Below, piece by piece: positions 9,309 through 21,833 of a stretch of 64,000 bases of DNA. The notes under the pieces were generated by a model that was not told the origin of the DNA, made no database searches, and saw only the letters and a list, made by a program, of their open reading frames with translations. Numbering within the stretch: position 1 is the stretch's first letter; each line of letters begins with the position of its first letter. Source of the stretch: an uncultured Gemmatimonadota bacterium (GTDB lineage Bacteria; Gemmatimonadota; Gemmatimonadetes; Palauibacterales; Palauibacteraceae); NCBI GenBank assembly GCA_913043255.1, contig CAJWLK010000009.1:41140-105139 (forward strand). Direction: 5' to 3'. Position numbers and translations under genes: made by a program.

Positions 9309-11039
9309 ATGAGCAGAACCGTTGGAGATCCGCTAGCCCATGATTCGATCGCGGCAAGCGATGAGGAGGGAAGCAGGTATCGCGCTGGTGTCTACGAGCC
9401 AATAGACGAATCCACTCTAGAAGATGCACCTGATGGTGGATCGTACCCCGTGCGCGGACATGGTCCAGCTTTCAAAAAAGGCCCCAAAGTCCCACGCGTG
9501 CCTAAATTACGACATATTTTGGGGCCTTCGGTTATTGCGCTCGGCATGGGTCTCGGTAGCGGAGAGTTCCTATTGTGGCCAAATCTCGTAGCCGTAAACG
9601 GCTACGGAATATGGTGGTTGTTTTGGGTGGGCGTACTTACCCAATTCCTTATGATCAGCGAGATAGAACGCTGGACATTGGCAACGGGCGAATCGACCTT
9701 TGCCGGTATGGCACGGCTCGATCGTGTATCTTTCTGGCCTTGGTTTCTATTGGCCGCAACACTGATAAGCTTCTTCTGGCCAGGCTGGGCCTCACAGTCA
9801 GCAGAGTTCATAGCACAAATTGTTGCCGCGGTGGGAGGGCCACGTTTCACCTGGCAACCTCTCGCAATCCTATTCCTGTCATTTTGTTGGTTTGGGTTGG
9901 CGGTCTCGACGTTCGTATACAACGCTCTAGAACGGTTTGAGATTGCACTGGTAGCCGGTTTCTTCCCTCTGCTGGGAATCACACTGTTAGTGGTGGGCTT
10001 AGCCCCCACGGATATGCTCGACCTTGTTGTCGGGGCCGTCTCAATTGGCACAGCGCCACGTGAGCTTCTAACGGGCGATCAGTTTCCAACGCTTCTGCTT
10101 GCAGTAGCCTATGCGGGCACGGGGGGCTGCTTGTTACTTGCCCAGTCTCTGTGGATTCGTGATAAGGGTTTTGGAATGGCCAGGTACCAGGGTCGAATCG
10201 CTGGGATTCGAGGTAAAAACGAACATATCAGTGAAACAGGCTTTGTTTTCGACGCGACCGATGTTACGGCACTAGCTCGGTTTCGCGGGTGGATGCGAAT
10301 TGCAGAACGTGAACTTTTGTTCACGTTCGTGTTACTAACGCTGTTGAGCGTAGTCATCACTTGTCTTCTTGTGACAACAACGTTGGGAACCAACAATCCT
10401 GGCTTAGCTGGTAACCTGACAGGAATGCTTGAACAGGAAAGTGCCGTAATTGAGAGCGTGGGTGGGCTGTGGCTCCGAGTAGCATTCGTTTTAGGTGGAT
10501 CACTCGTCATATTTTCTACACAGCTTGCCATCATAGATACTGTGACTCGGATCACCGGAAGTATCTTCTACGAACGGTATGGCCGAAAAACCACGTTTTG
10601 GGATCAAAAACGAACGTTTTTGCTCTTCCTTACGATTCTAGTTCTCGCATCGATGGGAATAATCGCTGCCTCGTGGTTTGGTGGTGAGGCGCTCGCAGCG
10701 CTTCAACCCGACTTCCTATTGCTGATAGCTGGCCCAGCTACCATGACAAGCATGTTCGTGTTTACACTTATCGTAGGGTACATGAACATTCGGCGGCTCC
10801 CGTCCGAACTTACACCACCTCGATGGAAACGATGGGGGATGCTCTGGGCAGCGATTCTCTGGGGATGGTTCACGGCCGAACAATTGTCGAGAACGGTGAT
10901 GCGTATAGCAGGTGTAGAGAATTCTACAATCGAATCCCTAACGGGTCACCCAATTCGGATCACGCTATATGCATTGTGGCTCGGAAGTCTCGTTTGGTTC
11001 GCTTCCCGCTTGCTTCCTAGAAAGCCTCGGACAGGCTAA
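9309..11039 (+). CDS. Nramp-superfamily membrane transporter lacking the metal-site motifs
   Basis: A 576-residue protein with a hydrophilic N-terminus of about 70 residues and some eleven to twelve transmembrane segments. The first helix reads GPSVIALGMGLGSGEFLLWP, typical of the divergent Nramp-like family. Canonical Nramp metal transporters instead carry DPGN in helix 1 and MPH in helix 6; neither is present, so manganese/iron transport cannot be assumed. The start at 9309 is preferred over GTG at 9288 because GGGG lies six bases upstream. The stop overlaps the convergent thyX stop region by four bases. The substrate is unknown. Confidence 0.7.
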   Translation: MSRTVGDPLAHDSIAASDEEGSRYRAGVYEPIDESTLEDAPDGGSYPVRGHGPAFKKGPKVPRVPKLRHILGPSVIALGMGLGSGEFLLWPNLVAVNGYGIWWLFWVGVLTQFLMISEIERWTLATGESTFAGMARLDRVSFWPWFLLAATLISFFWPGWASQSAEFIAQIVAAVGGPRFTWQPLAILFLSFCWFGLAVSTFVYNALERFEIALVAGFFPLLGITLLVVGLAPTDMLDLVVGAVSIGTAPRELLTGDQFPTLLLAVAYAGTGGCLLLAQSLWIRDKGFGMARYQGRIAGIRGKNEHISETGFVFDATDVTALARFRGWMRIAERELLFTFVLLTLLSVVITCLLVTTTLGTNNPGLAGNLTGMLEQESAVIESVGGLWLRVAFVLGGSLVIFSTQLAIIDTVTRITGSIFYERYGRKTTFWDQKRTFLLFLTILVLASMGIIAASWFGGEALAALQPDFLLLIAGPATMTSMFVFTLIVGYMNIRRLPSELTPPRWKRWGMLWAAILWGWFTAEQLSRTVMRIAGVENSTIESLTGHPIRITLYALWLGSLVWFASRLLPRKPRTG

Positions 11040-12031
11040 ACGACAGGCGCTGGAACCGCCCCCATCATCTTTCTCTCTGTTTCCTCGGCGGTCTGCATCT
11101 GGGAAAGATCCAGACTGAAGTCAGGCCGCTCGGGAGGAGCGAGCTTGTCGCATAGCTCCTGAATTTCCCGTCCAGAAAGGCCCAGTTCTTCGAGATCTTC
11201 TTCGGTAAGAGGAGGTACTCCGTCTCGCGATCCGACACCGTCTTTCCCCGCACGCAGTAGTCGACTGAGAGCTCTTCGCTCACCATAGCTGAGATGTGCA
11301 CCCAATACGTTATAATCGATCCAGGCTTCGTAAGTGAGCGGTGCTACACGCTGAAGTATACCAGCCATCACCCGTCCGTACTCCTGGATCTCCCACTGTG
11401 CGTGTGTGTCAACCCGAAGCGTGAGGAAATGGAGCAGGTTGTGGAGATCGATCTTCCAGTACCATTGCGTGTACGTCGATAGCGGTAAATCGATGCGCGC
11501 CAATTCACGGGCTACGTCTTCCCCTAACAACCAACCGTAGGTGTCTGCAGCGTCTTCACGAAGGCTTTCCCAGCGTTCGATCGCGCCAGCGTAAAGCTCA
11601 TTTGACGTCGGCGTTGATTGACGACCTTGGTTATTCGAGCTGCTTTGGTGTGCGAAATTCGAATGGTCTGGTTCGTAAAACAATAACGGGAGGAGACTGT
11701 ATCTGGCACTCAATTCATTCACCGATGCTGTTCTGTGCCGAATCCACTGGCGAGCCACGAACATGGGCATCGAACAGTGGAATTTGAATTCCACCATCTC
11801 GCTGGGCGTCGTGTGGGCATGTCGCCTCAAGTATCTTACAAGCCCCCTGGTCTGACTGACTTTTCGTGTCCCGGCTCCGTAGCTCACACGGGCCGCACTT
11901 TCGATGTCCTGGTCGGATCCCATGTAATCGACAAGCGCAACAAAACCATGATCCAAGACGGAAAAATATCCGCCGAGGATCTCTTCAGCCTCCGGAACAG
12001 TTGGTCTCTTCGTTTCCATACGGGTGGTCAA
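11036..12031 (-). CDS. thyX: flavin-dependent thymidylate synthase ThyX
   Basis: Makes dTMP from dUMP with methylenetetrahydrofolate, FAD and NADPH. The ThyX signature RHRxxSxNExSxRYS is complete at residues 98-112 (RHRTASVNELSARYS). At 331 residues it is longer than the usual 220-250: it carries a C-terminal extension of about 70 residues containing a LTEEDLEELGLSGREIQEL helix. It lies 67 bases downstream of glpK on the same strand, and converges with the Nramp-like gene with a four-base overlap. No thyA is in the window, so this may be the only thymidylate synthase. Confidence 0.96.
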   Translation of the reverse strand: MTTRMETKRPTVPEAEEILGGYFSVLDHGFVALVDYMGSDQDIESAARVSYGAGTRKVSQTRGLVRYLRRHAHTTPSEMVEFKFHCSMPMFVARQWIRHRTASVNELSARYSLLPLLFYEPDHSNFAHQSSSNNQGRQSTPTSNELYAGAIERWESLREDAADTYGWLLGEDVARELARIDLPLSTYTQWYWKIDLHNLLHFLTLRVDTHAQWEIQEYGRVMAGILQRVAPLTYEAWIDYNVLGAHLSYGERRALSRLLRAGKDGVGSRDGVPPLTEEDLEELGLSGREIQELCDKLAPPERPDFSLDLSQMQTAEETERKMMGAVPAPVV

Positions 12032-12098
12032 GTAAAGGTTCGTCGCTTCAGGAGAGGCAGAATATCGGGACTCGCCATGTCAGCGCCATGGATGGCCC

Positions 12099-13589
12099 TC
12101 ACTTCGACAGGGTCCTAGAAACGGCTGTTTTCCACCCAGAGTAAAGCTCATCGCGGTGTTCATCCATCATCGATGGACTCCATACACAGTCGCTCCTCAA
12201 GGTTACCGTGATCTCCTCAAGATCTTGATACACACCCGCTCCAAGTCCAGCTAGCGTTGCGGCGCCTAGCGCCGTCATCTCCGTTACAACAGGTCGTTCT
12301 ATGTCTATACTCAGGATATCGCTCAGAAACTGCATGGCCCAACCGTTCTCCGTCAGTCCACCATCGACCTTGAGCTTAGACGGTTGTTTTGCACCGTCGG
12401 CTTCCATCGCCTCGAAAAGCTCCCGGGTCTGATATGCGATCGCTTCGAGCGCGGCGCGGGCAATCTCCGCTGGTCCAGTGTCACGGGTCATTCCAAACAA
12501 TGCACCACGTGCAGCCGTATCCCAGTGTGGAGCCCCAAGCCCAACGAATGCTGGCACGAAATAGACACCGTGCGTCGACTCAAGGCCTGCCGCGAGAGCC
12601 TCTGTTTCAGAGGCATTCTTGATAATTCCAAGACCATCGCGGAGCCATTGTACCGACGCACCAGCCACAAAAATGCTGCCTTCGAGTGCATACGTAAGAG
12701 ATCCCTCTAGTTGCCATGCAACGGTAGTAAGCAGACGGTTCTTCGACTCAATTCGCTCATTGCCTGTATTCAACAGTGCGAACGCACCGGTTCCATATGT
12801 GCATTTCATCATCCCTGATCGGAACGCAGCCTGACCGAAAGTTGACGCCTGTTGATCGCCGGCAATCCCAGTGATGGAGATGGGGCGACCAAAAATCGCC
12901 GCATCAGTGGTACCAAAATCACCCGCCGAGTCCCGGACCTCGGGAAGTAGGGTAGGAGGAACTCGCAGTGCTTCCATCAGGTCACCTGACCAGCACCCTG
13001 CCCGAATGTCGTAGAGCATCGTGCGCGAGGCATTCGATGCATCTGTCGCATGTACTTTCCCTCCGGTCAGGTTCCAAAGAAGCCACGTATCGATGGTGCC
13101 GAACGCGAGTTCACTCTTCTCTGCAGCTTCACGAGCACCTGCAACGGTATCGAGTATCCAAGCCAGTTTCGTTCCAGAAAAATATGGATCCAACAGTAGC
13201 CCTGATCTCTTTTTTACGTGCTCTTCGTAGCCGGCCTCCTTGAGAATCTCACATACGTCTGCGGTCCGTCGATCTTGCCATACAATGGCGGGAGAAATAG
13301 GACGACCCGTATCACGTTCCCATACAACCGTTGTTTCACGTTGGTTCGTGATGCCAATCGCGGCTACTAAACTGCCTTCCGCCTCGACCGCTTGGACCAC
13401 ATCGCGCGTCACTTCAATCGCGTCGCGACAAATCTGCTCAGCATCATGTTCGACCCAGCCGGGTTGTGGATAACTCTGGGCGAGTTCCCGCCGGGACATC
13501 TTTTGTGGGAGACCATCGAGGCCGAAGGCTATCGCACGAGTAGAGGTAGTCCCTTGGTCGATGGCGACGAGAACTGGACGTTTAGTCAA
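12099..13589 (-). CDS. glpK: glycerol kinase
   Basis: A 496-residue FGGY-family kinase that phosphorylates glycerol to sn-glycerol-3-phosphate. It has the phosphate-binding DQGTTSTR near residues 11-18, the glycerol-site sequence GWVEHDAEQI, the NQRETTVVWERDTG motif near residue 82, and FGGY signature regions in the C-terminal actin-like domain (GLGAPHWDTAARG near 345 and KVDGGLTENG near 408). The length matches E. coli GlpK (502). It stands alone: no glpF, glpD or glpR neighbour is visible, and thyX follows after 67 bases. Glycerol-3-phosphate produced here could feed the phospholipid enzymes elsewhere in the window. Confidence 0.96.
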   Translation of the reverse strand: MTKRPVLVAIDQGTTSTRAIAFGLDGLPQKMSRRELAQSYPQPGWVEHDAEQICRDAIEVTRDVVQAVEAEGSLVAAIGITNQRETTVVWERDTGRPISPAIVWQDRRTADVCEILKEAGYEEHVKKRSGLLLDPYFSGTKLAWILDTVAGAREAAEKSELAFGTIDTWLLWNLTGGKVHATDASNASRTMLYDIRAGCWSGDLMEALRVPPTLLPEVRDSAGDFGTTDAAIFGRPISITGIAGDQQASTFGQAAFRSGMMKCTYGTGAFALLNTGNERIESKNRLLTTVAWQLEGSLTYALEGSIFVAGASVQWLRDGLGIIKNASETEALAAGLESTHGVYFVPAFVGLGAPHWDTAARGALFGMTRDTGPAEIARAALEAIAYQTRELFEAMEADGAKQPSKLKVDGGLTENGWAMQFLSDILSIDIERPVVTEMTALGAATLAGLGAGVYQDLEEITVTLRSDCVWSPSMMDEHRDELYSGWKTAVSRTLSK

Positions 13590-13707
13590 TGATGAGTCGG
13601 GTTAAGTGTGAGGTGGGAATCAATAGGCCGCAGATGGACGCATAGGTATAGGACTCTAGAGGACCCAGCGTAACTGATATGTTGGGGCAGCCTTAGCAAA
13701 TCCCGGA

Positions 13708-16102
<2,395 letters not shown>

Positions 16103-16106
<4 letters not shown>

Positions 16107-17302
16107 GAAAACAGGCACCCGTTCTGGATCCTCCAATGATCCAAATCGCCACCCCGAAGCGGCACATCGCCTGGTTTGGGTGCCGCAAGGATCACCTGTC
16201 CTTCTCGGCCGTCATCAAAGAGTGAAAGTAGTCGCTCCGAACGACCTTCATCGAGTTCCGCAAACACATCGTCTAGCAAGTATGTCGGTTCCCGATCGAG
16301 TCGCTCGCGCAGGCAATCTGCCTCCAGAAGCCTGAGGGCAAGGGCTGCAGTGCGTTGTTGACCACTTGATCCGTAGCCTCGAAGATCCCGAACTCCCTCC
16401 TCGGCGTCGACCAGAAAACGGATCTCATCTCGGTGTGGCCCAACAAGCGTCAGACCACGGGTCCTCTCACGCTCACGAGTAGCCTCGAGAGCCCTCCGAA
16501 ACTTTTCCGTCCATGTGGCCAACTCGATTGACTCCATTTCAGGTTCAGAGCCTTTTTTCACGGTGGCCTCTATTGATGAAGCATACTTAAGGTGCGCAAT
16601 ATCTCCATCCGAAATCGTCGCATAGTGCTGCTGGTATCGGCGCATCCCGTCCTGGACCCACTTCGACCGACTTGTAGTCACCACAGCTCCGGCTTCAACC
16701 AACCCATCAGTCCAGGCGTCCACCTCATCACTAGTGATCCCGCGGCGGAGCGCTTCGTTTCGTTGGGTAAGTATATTTCTATACCGCTGAAGTGCGGCAA
16801 GATATTTAGGCTCACCAACCGAGAGCGTCATATCGAGAAATCGACGTCTGGATTGTGGGCTTCCCCGAATAATGTCCACATCTTCAAGTCGAAACACCGC
16901 CACCCCTAACGAACCGATACCGTCGGACGCTCGTTCGAGTCCCCGCTCGTTCAATTCCACTTTTTTGAGCCGACGTGTCCGATCATAAGCTGCCGCCATC
17001 GACAACGACGGATCTCCCCCAACTTGGAGTTCCCCTTCAACACGAAAAACCGACTCTCCGAACCTTACGAGATCACGATCTCGTACACCCCTGAAAGATC
17101 TGAAGACTTCCAGATAGTATATGGACTCGAGAAGATTCGTCTTCCCAGATCCATTCGGCCCGACGATCGCGACTCCGACATTGGGGAATTCACATTCCAG
17201 ATGTTCAAAGTTGCGATAATTGCGTAAGACCAGCCGCCCAAGATGGGGTACGGAGCACGTTGTCGATTGGGAAATAGACCGTGCCTCCGCTGTCTTGATC
17301 AC
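16103..17302 (-). CDS. recF: RecF, SMC-like recombination mediator ATPase
   Basis: Acts in gap repair with RecO/RecR by helping RecA load on gapped DNA. It has Walker A GPNGSGKTN near residue 47, the ABC-type signature in its RecF form (YGSSGQQRTAALALRL), and the Walker B/D-loop YLLDDVFAELDEGR. Start choice is uncertain: the longest frame starts at TTG 17338 (411 residues), whereas GTG at 17302 has AGGG just upstream and gives 399 residues, still longer than E. coli RecF (357). It leads the recF-dciA-gyrB operon and is divergent from the PAP2 gene. dnaA and dnaN are not adjacent. Confidence 0.93.
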
Positions 17303-17422
17303 AGACCCTAAACTACCTCTAAAACCCTTGTGTCGCAATGCGATTCAGACGATCCGACTCGAAAAATTGAGTTGGAATTACGCTTGCATCGATCTTCAAC
17401 AGACTTCAGGTTCGAGGAGCCT

Positions 17423-18247
17423 ATGACAACGCTCACTTATTTCTTACGAAGCTCTCTGAGAACCGGTATTACGATTATATTGGGACTCCTTTTTATTCTC
17501 GTGCCAACGGCGAGAGCACAAGATGCTCCACCGGTCCCAACATCGATTCAAGTTGAAGAGCCTAACCCGTTGAAGTGGTCTTACCTGGCTGGTGGATTTG
17601 TAGTACTGGGAGGACTCGCCCTACTTGATGAGCCTGTACGCAATTTTACAAGCGACTTACAATCGGACTTTGGCCGCGACTTCGCTCGAACGGCTACCGA
17701 TTATGGCAAGGCCACACTAATGGCTCCAATCTTTTTGGGGGGCAGCATCCTTGTCGGAACTATAACGGATGGTGGGCAGGGATTTAAACGCGCTGCCGCG
17801 GCTGGAATTGGAATGGCTGTAGGAAGCCTTGTCAACGAAACGCTAAACCAAATTGTGGGACGGCGAAGGCCATCGGAAGAGGTGGGGGCATGGGAGTTTG
17901 ACCCGCTCCACGGCCACGCTTCGTTCCCTTCAGGACATACGGCATTTACGTTCGCAATCGCTGGTGCGGTCGATGAAGCAACCGAAGGTTGGGTTGCCAT
18001 CCCGTTCTATACTGCGGCAACCATAACCGGACTAACCCGTATCTACCTTGACCGCCATTGGCTCACAGATGTGGTGGTCGGAAGCTTAATCGGCGTCTGG
18101 ATGAGCCGGCGTGTTACACGGACCGCAATGCGCCTGTTTAACGCCGACCGACCCACCTCAAGCTCGCGAAGTGGGGTTCAAGCACTACTCGATCGTATGG
18201 AGCCCGTAGCCAGTCCACACTTCCTTGGGGTCCGGGTTCGGTTATAA
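17423..18247 (+). CDS. PAP2-family lipid phosphatase, exported/membrane
   Basis: A 274-residue protein with a signal/anchor ending near VPTARAQD. It has the three-part acid phosphatase signature: RRRP (in LNQIVGRRRPSEE), PSGH, and TRIYLDRHWLTD, a close match to SRxxxxxHxxxD with R-to-T substitution only in the first position. Such enzymes dephosphorylate phosphatidate, phosphatidylglycerophosphate or undecaprenyl pyrophosphate at the outer face of the inner membrane. The ATG at 17423 is preferred (GAGGAG at 17414-17419); the upstream ATG at 17330 would run into the divergent recF region. The substrate cannot be assigned. Confidence 0.85.
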   Translation: MTTLTYFLRSSLRTGITIILGLLFILVPTARAQDAPPVPTSIQVEEPNPLKWSYLAGGFVVLGGLALLDEPVRNFTSDLQSDFGRDFARTATDYGKATLMAPIFLGGSILVGTITDGGQGFKRAAAAGIGMAVGSLVNETLNQIVGRRRPSEEVGAWEFDPLHGHASFPSGHTAFTFAIAGAVDEATEGWVAIPFYTAATITGLTRIYLDRHWLTDVVVGSLIGVWMSRRVTRTAMRLFNADRPTSSSRSGVQALLDRMEPVASPHFLGVRVRL

Positions 18248-18271
18248 ACGAAGACCCCGTCCGTGTACCTG

Positions 18272-19165
18272 TTATCGCAATTTTACAAAGTCAGAGACAG
18301 TCGGTTCTTCACCGCTATAGTCGTAGAATCCCTTCCCAGTTTTCCTGCCGTGATATCCAGCTAGAAACATACGACGCAAAAGTGATGGGGACGCGAACCG
18401 AGCATCCTTGTATTCATCAAACATGATTTTTGTGATGTGATATAGCGTATCCAGACCAACGAAGTCTCCAAGCGTGAATGGGCCCATCGGATAGCCACAG
18501 CCAAGCTTCAGTCCCTTGTCAATATCGGGAATCGAGGCAACACCCGCCTCATATGCTCGAATTGCATCAAGCATATATGGTACCAATAATCGGTTGACGA
18601 CAAAGCCTGTGTTATCACCACATGCGATTGGGCTCTTCCCAATCGCTTCAGAGAACGCAAAAGCGAGATTGAAGCACTCTTCAGAAGTCTCTCCGCAACG
18701 AACAACTTCCACCAGCGGCATTACGGGCACGGGGCTAAAAAAATGAAGACCGACGAACCGATCAGGCCGACTGGTTCCCGCGGCAAGTTCCGTAATCGAC
18801 AAACTTGACGTATTTGACGCAAAAATTGTTGTTTCCTTGCAACCTCGATCAAGAGAGGCGAAGAGGTTTTGTTTCTCCTCCAAATTTTCGACAATTGCCT
18901 CAATAATGAGATCGGAATCGGCCAAGTCACCTAGCTGAAGCGTGGGGTGGATACGTCCCATAACAACATCGCGATCAGACTCTGTCATATCCCCCTTTTC
19001 GACAGCACGATCCAGATTCTTCTTGATCTGCTTCATGCCCCGGTCGAGGAATGCCTGATCTAACTCACAAACAACGGGCTCGTACCCAGCTTGCGCACAA
19101 ATCTGCGCGATCCCACCACCCATCAAGCCACAACCAACAACACCCACTTTTTGTATCTCGCTCAC
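18272..19165 (-). CDS. 3-hydroxybutyryl/3-hydroxyacyl-CoA dehydrogenase
   Basis: A 297-residue NAD-dependent dehydrogenase that interconverts 3-hydroxyacyl-CoA and 3-ketoacyl-CoA. It has the N-terminal Rossmann motif GCGLMGGGIA (11-20), the NTSSL segment with catalytic-region 'GLHFFSPVPVMPLVEVV', and 'GDNTGFVVNRLLVPYMLDA' opening the C-terminal helical domain. The length is that of short stand-alone Hbd enzymes. The start is GTG at 19165, with AAGGAG upstream. It lies 154 bases downstream of a thiolase on the same strand, suggesting a shared role in short-chain fatty-acid, butanoate or polyhydroxybutyrate metabolism. Confidence 0.92.
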   Translation of the reverse strand: MSEIQKVGVVGCGLMGGGIAQICAQAGYEPVVCELDQAFLDRGMKQIKKNLDRAVEKGDMTESDRDVVMGRIHPTLQLGDLADSDLIIEAIVENLEEKQNLFASLDRGCKETTIFASNTSSLSITELAAGTSRPDRFVGLHFFSPVPVMPLVEVVRCGETSEECFNLAFAFSEAIGKSPIACGDNTGFVVNRLLVPYMLDAIRAYEAGVASIPDIDKGLKLGCGYPMGPFTLGDFVGLDTLYHITKIMFDEYKDARFASPSLLRRMFLAGYHGRKTGKGFYDYSGEEPTVSDFVKLR

Positions 19166-19319
19166 CGAATCACTCCTTCTTTGTATTTGTCTCTACTTGT
19201 TCTTAAGTAATCAGCCGTGTTACGACTCTCCACAATTCGCTCAGTTTCGGATGCCTTACCGTAATAAATAGGGATTGGAATGGCTGTTACCATTAAAAGG
19301 GGTTGTCATATATAGGCAC

Positions 19320-20519
19320 TTACGAGTCCAGTTGAACTACAATCGCCGCACCCTGGCCACCTCCAATGCAAGCACTACCCAAGCCGAATTCGCCACCCCG
19401 TCGGCGTAGTTCGTGGAGTAAGTGTCCGGCAATACGCGCACCCGTCATGCCTAGCGGGTGACTGAGTGCAATCGCTCCACCATTCACGTTCACTTTGTCA
19501 CGATCCAGCTCCAACTCGCGCTCCACAGCCATATATTGGGGTGCGAAAGCCTCATTTATCTCAATGAGATCCATATCTTCAATCGTAAGGCCGACCTTTT
19601 CGAGGGCCGCACGAGACGCTGGTGCCGGGCCAATTCCCATGATATGTGGTGGCACACCGGCAACGGCGTATGAGACCAGTTTTCCAAGTGGATTCAGGCC
19701 ATTCGAGACAGCGTAATCCGCACTTGCCATCACAAGAGCTGCCCCTCCATCACCAATCCCACTCGCATTCCCTGCCGTAACCAAACCATCTTCCTTGAAG
19801 TATGGTCGCAGTCCCGCGAGGGCGTCTATGGTCGTTTCAGGCCGCAGGTGCTCGTCGCGATCAAAGGATTTCTCCCGGCCCTTTCGTCCCACCATTACGG
19901 GTACAACTTCCTGTGTGTATCGTCCATCTTCCCACGCTATATGGGCAAGTTTTTGGCTCCTTAATGCAATTTCGTCCGCTTCTGAACGTGATATCCCGTA
20001 TTCCTCAGCCAAGTTCTCCGCAGTCTGAGCCATCGAAAATCCGCAATACGGATCCGTTAGAGCTTCCCACAATGAGTCCTCCAAATCGGGTTCCGATCCC
20101 AAACGTAAGCCCCAGCGCGCGCCCCGTACGATGTGGGGTGCCTGGCTCATTGATTCTGAACCTCCCACGAGACATACATCGCTCTCACCAAGCTCAATCT
20201 CCTGCGATCCACTAATGACCGCCTGAAATCCTGAACCGCACAGCCTGTTGATAGCGAGTGCAGACGTTTCAATCGGAAGACCAGCACGTAACCCGATATG
20301 ACGGGCAAGATAAATCGCATCTGCCGAGGTCTGCATTACATTTCCAAACACGACATGGCCGAACTCTTCCTTTGGCACCCCCGAACGTTCAATGGCCGGG
20401 TCTGACGCGAGCACACCAAGGTCAGTGGCAGTGTGGTCCTTAAGACTTCCTCCGAACGCACCCATGGCCGTTCGCGCAGCAGAAAGAAAGACAGTTCCGT
20501 TCCGTTTTTTCTTATCCAT
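19320..20519 (-). CDS. acetyl-CoA acetyltransferase (thiolase)
   Basis: A 399-residue thiolase that condenses two acyl-CoAs or cleaves 3-ketoacyl-CoA. Catalytic residues are visible: nucleophilic C94 in RLCGSG, the histidine in NVNGGAIALSHPLG, and C384 in SACIGGGQG. The length is that of the degradative/biosynthetic tetrameric thiolases. GAGGAA lies seven bases before the ATG. It precedes the 3-hydroxyacyl-CoA dehydrogenase, and a dehydrogenase of the isopropylmalate/isocitrate family lies just upstream. Whether it acts in beta-oxidation or in acetoacetyl-CoA synthesis cannot be decided. Confidence 0.94.
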   Translation of the reverse strand: MDKKKRNGTVFLSAARTAMGAFGGSLKDHTATDLGVLASDPAIERSGVPKEEFGHVVFGNVMQTSADAIYLARHIGLRAGLPIETSALAINRLCGSGFQAVISGSQEIELGESDVCLVGGSESMSQAPHIVRGARWGLRLGSEPDLEDSLWEALTDPYCGFSMAQTAENLAEEYGISRSEADEIALRSQKLAHIAWEDGRYTQEVVPVMVGRKGREKSFDRDEHLRPETTIDALAGLRPYFKEDGLVTAGNASGIGDGGAALVMASADYAVSNGLNPLGKLVSYAVAGVPPHIMGIGPAPASRAALEKVGLTIEDMDLIEINEAFAPQYMAVERELELDRDKVNVNGGAIALSHPLGMTGARIAGHLLHELRRRGGEFGLGSACIGGGQGAAIVVQLDS

Positions 20520-20602
20520 CAGTCAATTCCTCTATATGTCTACAAGTCCACCTTTACCATGTAAGCCGACATTCTTCCAAGTCGAAAAATAACTACTCCA
20601 GG

Positions 20603-21664
20603 TCAACCTTCACCTTCCAAAACACGCGCTGCCAGCCAGCTACCCACTTCCACTGTAGTAGCGGTACCGCCGATGTCGGGTGTTCTCAGACCCTCAATAA
20701 GCGCTTCCGTGACGGCGTCTTCAATAATGACTGCTGCATCCAATGCTCCTTGGTCTCGTAACAATAAAGCCGCACTTAAAATAGCTGCCATTGGATTGGC
20801 ACGGCCCGTACCAGAGATATCTGGTGCACTACCGTGCACAGGTTCGTATAAGCCGTGCACTCCGGGATTTACATTCGCCGATGGAGCAAGCCCAGGGCCA
20901 CCTACTAACTCTGCTGAGAGATCGGAGAGAATGTCGCCCAAAAGGTTAGACGTCACAATCACACCGAATCGCTCTGGTACCCGAACAAGCTCCATAGCTA
21001 AAGCATCTACATAGGTCATCTCAGACTCGACGTTGGGATACTCAGCTGCGATCTCAGAAAAAACGCGTCGCCACAAACCAAACATATGAGGCATCGCGTT
21101 CGCCTTGTCCGCCAAAGTCACTCGCACCCCGGCGTATTCCGCATAATCAAAAGCCGCGCGAACGATTCGATCTATACCACGACGGGAAGCAAGCCCTTCC
21201 GTGATCGCGAGTTCCAAATCAGTGCCTTCGTTCTCAACCCGACCCGTTCCAACGTATAGACCTTCCGTATTTTCCCGATAAATAACGAAATCGATTGGAG
21301 CAGTGCCGGCTGACTTAAGAGGAGATAAATCAGCTACACGAAGTCTAAGCGGTCGTCGATTAATGAATAGATCAAGACGAAAACGGAGCCCGAGCAACAA
21401 GTCACGCGCGTGTTCTCCTCCAGGAATTCTCGGATCTCCGACCGCCCCAAACAGTATCGCGTCGAAGTCGTCACGAAGCGTTGTAAACGTAACATCCGAA
21501 AGAGTCTCTCCAGATGTCAGGTAGTGGTCTGCACCATGCGGGAAATGTACCATTTCCACATCTGCAAGACCTTTTTCTTGAACGGCACCCAGAACTCGGC
21601 AAGCTTGGTCGATAACCTCTGGCCCGATCCCGTCGCCACCAATCACAGCGATCCGTATTGTCAT
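20603..21664 (-). CDS. isopropylmalate/isocitrate dehydrogenase-family enzyme
   Basis: A 353-residue member of the beta-decarboxylating dehydrogenase family, which oxidises a 2-hydroxy acid with NAD(P) and Mg2+. It has the N-terminal 'IAVIGGDGIGPEVI', the substrate-binding 'RFRLDLFINRRPLRL', 'YRENTEGLYVG', the metal-site 'YVDALAMELVRVPERFGVIVTSNLLGDILSDL', and 'GLYEPVHGSAPDI.G.G.ANP'. The latter matches 3-isopropylmalate dehydrogenase (LeuB) and tartrate dehydrogenase-like enzymes equally. No leuA/leuC/leuD genes adjoin it, so a leucine role is not supported by context. It could be homoisocitrate or another 3-alkylmalate dehydrogenase. Confidence 0.8.
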   Translation of the reverse strand: MTIRIAVIGGDGIGPEVIDQACRVLGAVQEKGLADVEMVHFPHGADHYLTSGETLSDVTFTTLRDDFDAILFGAVGDPRIPGGEHARDLLLGLRFRLDLFINRRPLRLRVADLSPLKSAGTAPIDFVIYRENTEGLYVGTGRVENEGTDLELAITEGLASRRGIDRIVRAAFDYAEYAGVRVTLADKANAMPHMFGLWRRVFSEIAAEYPNVESEMTYVDALAMELVRVPERFGVIVTSNLLGDILSDLSAELVGGPGLAPSANVNPGVHGLYEPVHGSAPDISGTGRANPMAAILSAALLLRDQGALDAAVIIEDAVTEALIEGLRTPDIGGTATTVEVGSWLAARVLEGEG

Positions 21665-21833
21665 TCGCTTGAGAGCCTACTAAGGCAGTACCTGAAACAA
21701 TGAAATTTCACATCCATGAGTTCGTTCACGGGCAGAAAACAATCGCCTCTGCCACAAGACTCTGGTTAGGCTGAAACCGAACAGGGTTATCTCTTCGGGC
21801 AGTACGATCTTCATCTGTCTGAATCACAGGTGC

